A stretch of 6,537 bases of DNA, from NCBI GenBank assembly GCA_009699025.1, contig WLOZ01000110.1, positions 1 through 6,537 on the forward strand, written 5' to 3'. This document shows positions 6,159 through 6,537 of the stretch, piece by piece. Positions within the stretch are counted from its first letter, which is position 1. Each line of letters opens with the position of its first letter. The notes below the pieces were generated by a model. That model worked only from the letters and a program-made list of their open reading frames with translations, made no database searches and was not told where the DNA came from. Origin of the DNA: Actinomycetota bacterium (GTDB lineage Bacteria; Actinomycetota; Actinomycetes; S36-B12; CAIYMF01). The translations under genes were made by a program, and so were the position numbers.

Positions 6159-6184
6159 GTCCCGTAGTTTCGTCCCGTAGTCTC
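6159..6184 (+). repeat. 13-bp tandem direct repeat before the Nif3-like gene
   Basis: GTCCCGTAGTTTC (6159-6171) is immediately followed by GTCCCGTAGTCTC (6172-6184), two abutting copies with 12 of 13 bases equal. Each copy contains a TANNNT hexamer (TAGTTT 6165-6170, TAGTCT 6178-6183). The repeat ends 5 nt before the GTG start of the Nif3-like gene. Confidence 0.75.
6178..6183 (+). promoter_or_regulatory. Candidate -10 hexamer, leaderless Nif3-like mRNA
   Basis: TAGTCT fits TANNNT and is followed by exactly 6 nt and then GTG 6190. No Shine-Dalgarno sequence lies between tRNA and start codon at a useful distance. This combination suggests that transcription begins at the start codon itself. 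No good -35 is visible. Confidence 0.38.
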
Positions 6185-6189
6185 AGCGC

Positions 6190-6537
6190 GTGACCGTTTC
6201 CGCAGCCTCGCACAACGTTCCGTCGGTGGCCGACGTCATGCGCGTACTCGAAGGGCTCTTCCCCCAGCGACTCGCAGCCGAGTGGGACTCGGTCGGGCTC
6301 ATCTGCGGCGAACCGTCGGCTCCGGTGCGCAGCATCCTGCTCGCCGTCGACGCCTCCGAGGAGGTCGGCCACGAGGCCGTCACATTCGGCGCGAGCCTGC
6401 TCGTCACCCACCACCCCCTCTTCCTGTCAGGGGTCACCTCGGTGGCGGCCGACACTTCCAAGGGGCGGCTGATCCACCGCCTGATCCGCAGCGACGTGGC
6501 GCTGTTCAACGCCCACACCAATGCTGACGCAGCCTCA
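6190..6537 (+). CDS. Nif3-like dinuclear metal centre protein, N-terminal part
   Basis: The frame from GTG 6190 stays open through 116 codons to the last base, so the gene continues outside the window. Family blocks are EWDSVGLICGEP (31-42), a strand reaching LLAVDAS (50-56), the metal-binding LLVTHHPLF (70-78, H74 and H75) and NAHTNADAA (107-115, H109 and D113). These match the Nif3/YbgI family (also labelled GTP cyclohydrolase I type 2 homologues), cytoplasmic hexamers with a two-metal site and no agreed reaction. The remaining ligands, usually an H-x3-E near the C-terminus, lie beyond the edge. The first 10 or so residues are poorly conserved. GTG 6190 has no Shine-Dalgarno sequence but follows a TAGTCT hexamer at 6 nt, consistent with a leaderless message; M17 is a weaker alternative start. 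Confidence 0.92.
   Translation, partial: MTVSAASHNVPSVADVMRVLEGLFPQRLAAEWDSVGLICGEPSAPVRSILLAVDASEEVGHEAVTFGASLLVTHHPLFLSGVTSVAADTSKGRLIHRLIRSDVALFNAHTNADAAS

Noticed and set aside
1..6537. CRISPR array, insertion sequence, phage or toxin-antitoxin module
   Set aside because: No regularly spaced repeats, transposase motifs or small paired genes were found; gene content is conserved chromosomal.

Overview
The window is high-GC, densely coded DNA that reads as a chromosomal fragment of an actinomycete (Actinomycetota). The evidence is the GTG starts, a homodimeric-type AceE, a DUF3052 protein, an AhpE-type one-Cys peroxiredoxin and a PucR-family regulator beside aceE. As I recall, Mycobacterium tuberculosis has the same neighbourhood: Rv2238c ahpE, Rv2239c DUF3052, Rv2241 aceE, Rv2242 PucR-like, Rv2243 fabD. 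I cannot name the genus. No phage, transposon, CRISPR or resistance gene is visible.

Left part, minus strand (1-3760): aceE (pyruvate dehydrogenase E1) is read first, followed 63 bp later by a PucR-type regulator that runs off the left edge before its expected C-terminal DNA-binding domain. In related genomes the fatty-acid synthase genes (fabD, acpP, fabF) lie beyond this regulator. The block therefore probably links acetyl-CoA production to its use in lipid synthesis. The regulator is absent from the supplied list of open frames because it is open at the edge; I translated it by hand.

Middle part (3761-5880): a 227-bp divergent control region holds a 32-bp inverted repeat that encloses two direct 9-mers exactly 11 bp apart. 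It is followed by a DUF3052 gene (+). That gene runs tail-to-tail, with no base between the stop codons, into a minus-strand gene for a degenerate mycothiol-dependent maleylpyruvate isomerase-like (MDMPI/DinB) protein with a probable SCP2-like C-terminus. A gap of only 48 bp then separates that gene from the divergent ahpE (+), which has a very strong Shine-Dalgarno sequence.

Right part (5881-6537): a 10-bp perfect inverted repeat (possible terminator with a competing hairpin), a complete tRNA-Val(UAC), a 13-bp tandem repeat, and the first 116 codons of a Nif3-like dinuclear-metal protein. The Nif3-like gene and aceE both have a TANNNT -10-like hexamer exactly 6 nt before a GTG codon, which suggests leaderless mRNAs.

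Most of the window is conserved actinobacterial housekeeping. The least explained parts are the metal-site-less MDMPI-like protein, the DUF3052 protein, and the repeat-rich control region between aceE and DUF3052. I did not find an obviously new multi-gene system.
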